Part shown: positions 63,618 through 64,000 of the stretch, one piece after another
How positions within the stretch are numbered: position 1 is the first letter of the stretch
Layout: every line of letters starts with the position of its first letter
DNA from: Tilletia caries
Taxonomy: Eukaryota > Basidiomycota > Exobasidiomycetes > Tilletiales > Tilletiaceae
Assembly: GCA_032718865.1 (NCBI GenBank)
Contig: JALUTQ010000026.1
Span: 558,001 to 622,000 of the forward strand
Direction: 5' to 3'
DNA length: 64,000 nt
Translations under genes and position numbers: made by a program
The notes under the pieces: generated by a model
What the model was told of the DNA's origin: nothing
Database searches by the model: none
Seen by the model: the letters and a program-made list of their open reading frames with translations, nothing else

Positions 63618-64000
63618 TTAGTTGCCTGCGTTGTCGCCGAGGATCGTTCGCGAGCCAGATGCTGCGCCTTTGGTCTCCTTCGGGTAGGCTTGACCGACGT
63701 ATTGATCAATGACTTTCTCTGCCTTCGCGTCCTCGGTCTTCTCCTTGAAGGTGTAGTCTCCGTACTTGTCCGTGTCCTTCTTGAGCAGAGTATCAATGAA
63801 GCTCTTGGAACGAGAGGGATAAGATCAGCTGTCAGCCAGGAGAGGAAACATCAGAGGTCAGTACCACAATCACTCACAGATCGGTCTTCTGCTTACCTGC
63901 AGCAGATGCCTCGGATTGCTTGATGAGCTTAGCGACCACGGCGCTAGCTTTCTGTTAGAAGGTCGGATTGATGGGCCAGTGCTTGCGAGTGGACATAAAG
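63618..64000 (-). CDS. unknown small Lys-rich protein, partial
   Basis: The last exon (about 63805-63618) reads FIDTLLKKDTDKYGDYTFKE and KTEDAKAEKVIDQYVGQAYP, ending RTILGDNAGN-TAA at 63618. An upstream exon (63897 to about 63950) gives KASAVVAKLIKQSEASAA between AG and GTAAGC signals; the exact junction is not certain. The gene continues past the right edge of the window. Hydrophilic, no stop and clean composition: a likely intact host gene. Confidence 0.55.

Overview
The window is eukaryotic nuclear DNA and almost certainly fungal, most likely from a basidiomycete. Exons are broken by short GT..AG introns of about 50-110 nt, the 18S rRNA fragment is of eukaryotic type, and the transposon mix (Crypton with a GCR1-type domain, DIRS-like reverse transcriptase, pogo-like DDE, hAT, MULE, a Ulp1-type protease) is what basidiomycete repeat compartments carry. 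I see no bacterial operon, no intact housekeeping gene and no virus. Nearly every recognisable coding region is a transposon protein or a host gene fragment with stops, frameshifts or an element inserted in it, so this reads as a transposon graveyard.

Layout. 0-1.5 kb: broken DIRS-like RT/RNase H. 2.1-6.2 kb: nested short-palindrome elements, a 5' fragment of 18S rDNA and a captured membrane-protein fragment. 6.4-7.5 kb: unknown gene with a stop. 7.95-9.65 kb: inverted-repeat-bounded element carrying exons of an unknown gene. 10-13 kb: repeats and a small membrane protein. 13.7-15.3 kb: BED-finger gene. 15.8-17.9 kb: two MITE-like elements. 18.7-21.6 kb: pogo relic, MITE, coiled-coil gene. 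23-24.7 kb: Ulp1-like protease. 25.9-26.7 kb: MULE relic. 27.9-28.6 kb: hAT-like element with a perfect 8-bp target duplication. 29-32.8 kb: unknown genes and a second pogo relic. 33-35 kb: AT-richer, almost gene-free DNA. 34.8-39.5 kb: decayed genes and a third pogo relic. 39.5-42.7 kb: nested MITEs and an unknown gene split by an element. 44-48 kb: nearly intact Crypton. 50-54.6 kb: a hAT transposase gene broken by two MITEs, with the segment between them inverted. 55-57 kb: truncated gene, MITE, end of a tyrosine recombinase. 57-64 kb: more elements, MULE N-terminal exons, unknown gene ends.

The unifying theme is a set of non-autonomous elements that all begin with (C/T)A(A/G)GG and, where target duplications survive, duplicate 8 bp, both hAT hallmarks. 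One group shares only the terminus CAAGGCTCGGC and fills its interior with a different iterated, self-complementary word in each copy. Another group (TAAGGATCTTCC, TAAGGTTGTCCCC, TAAGGATGAGC) is full of CGGAGTACGGAGT motifs, and two of its families have paired CACGTG sites at the centre. One of these MITE families sits twice in the hAT transposase gene and flanked an inversion of its exon. The target duplications let that history be read base by base.
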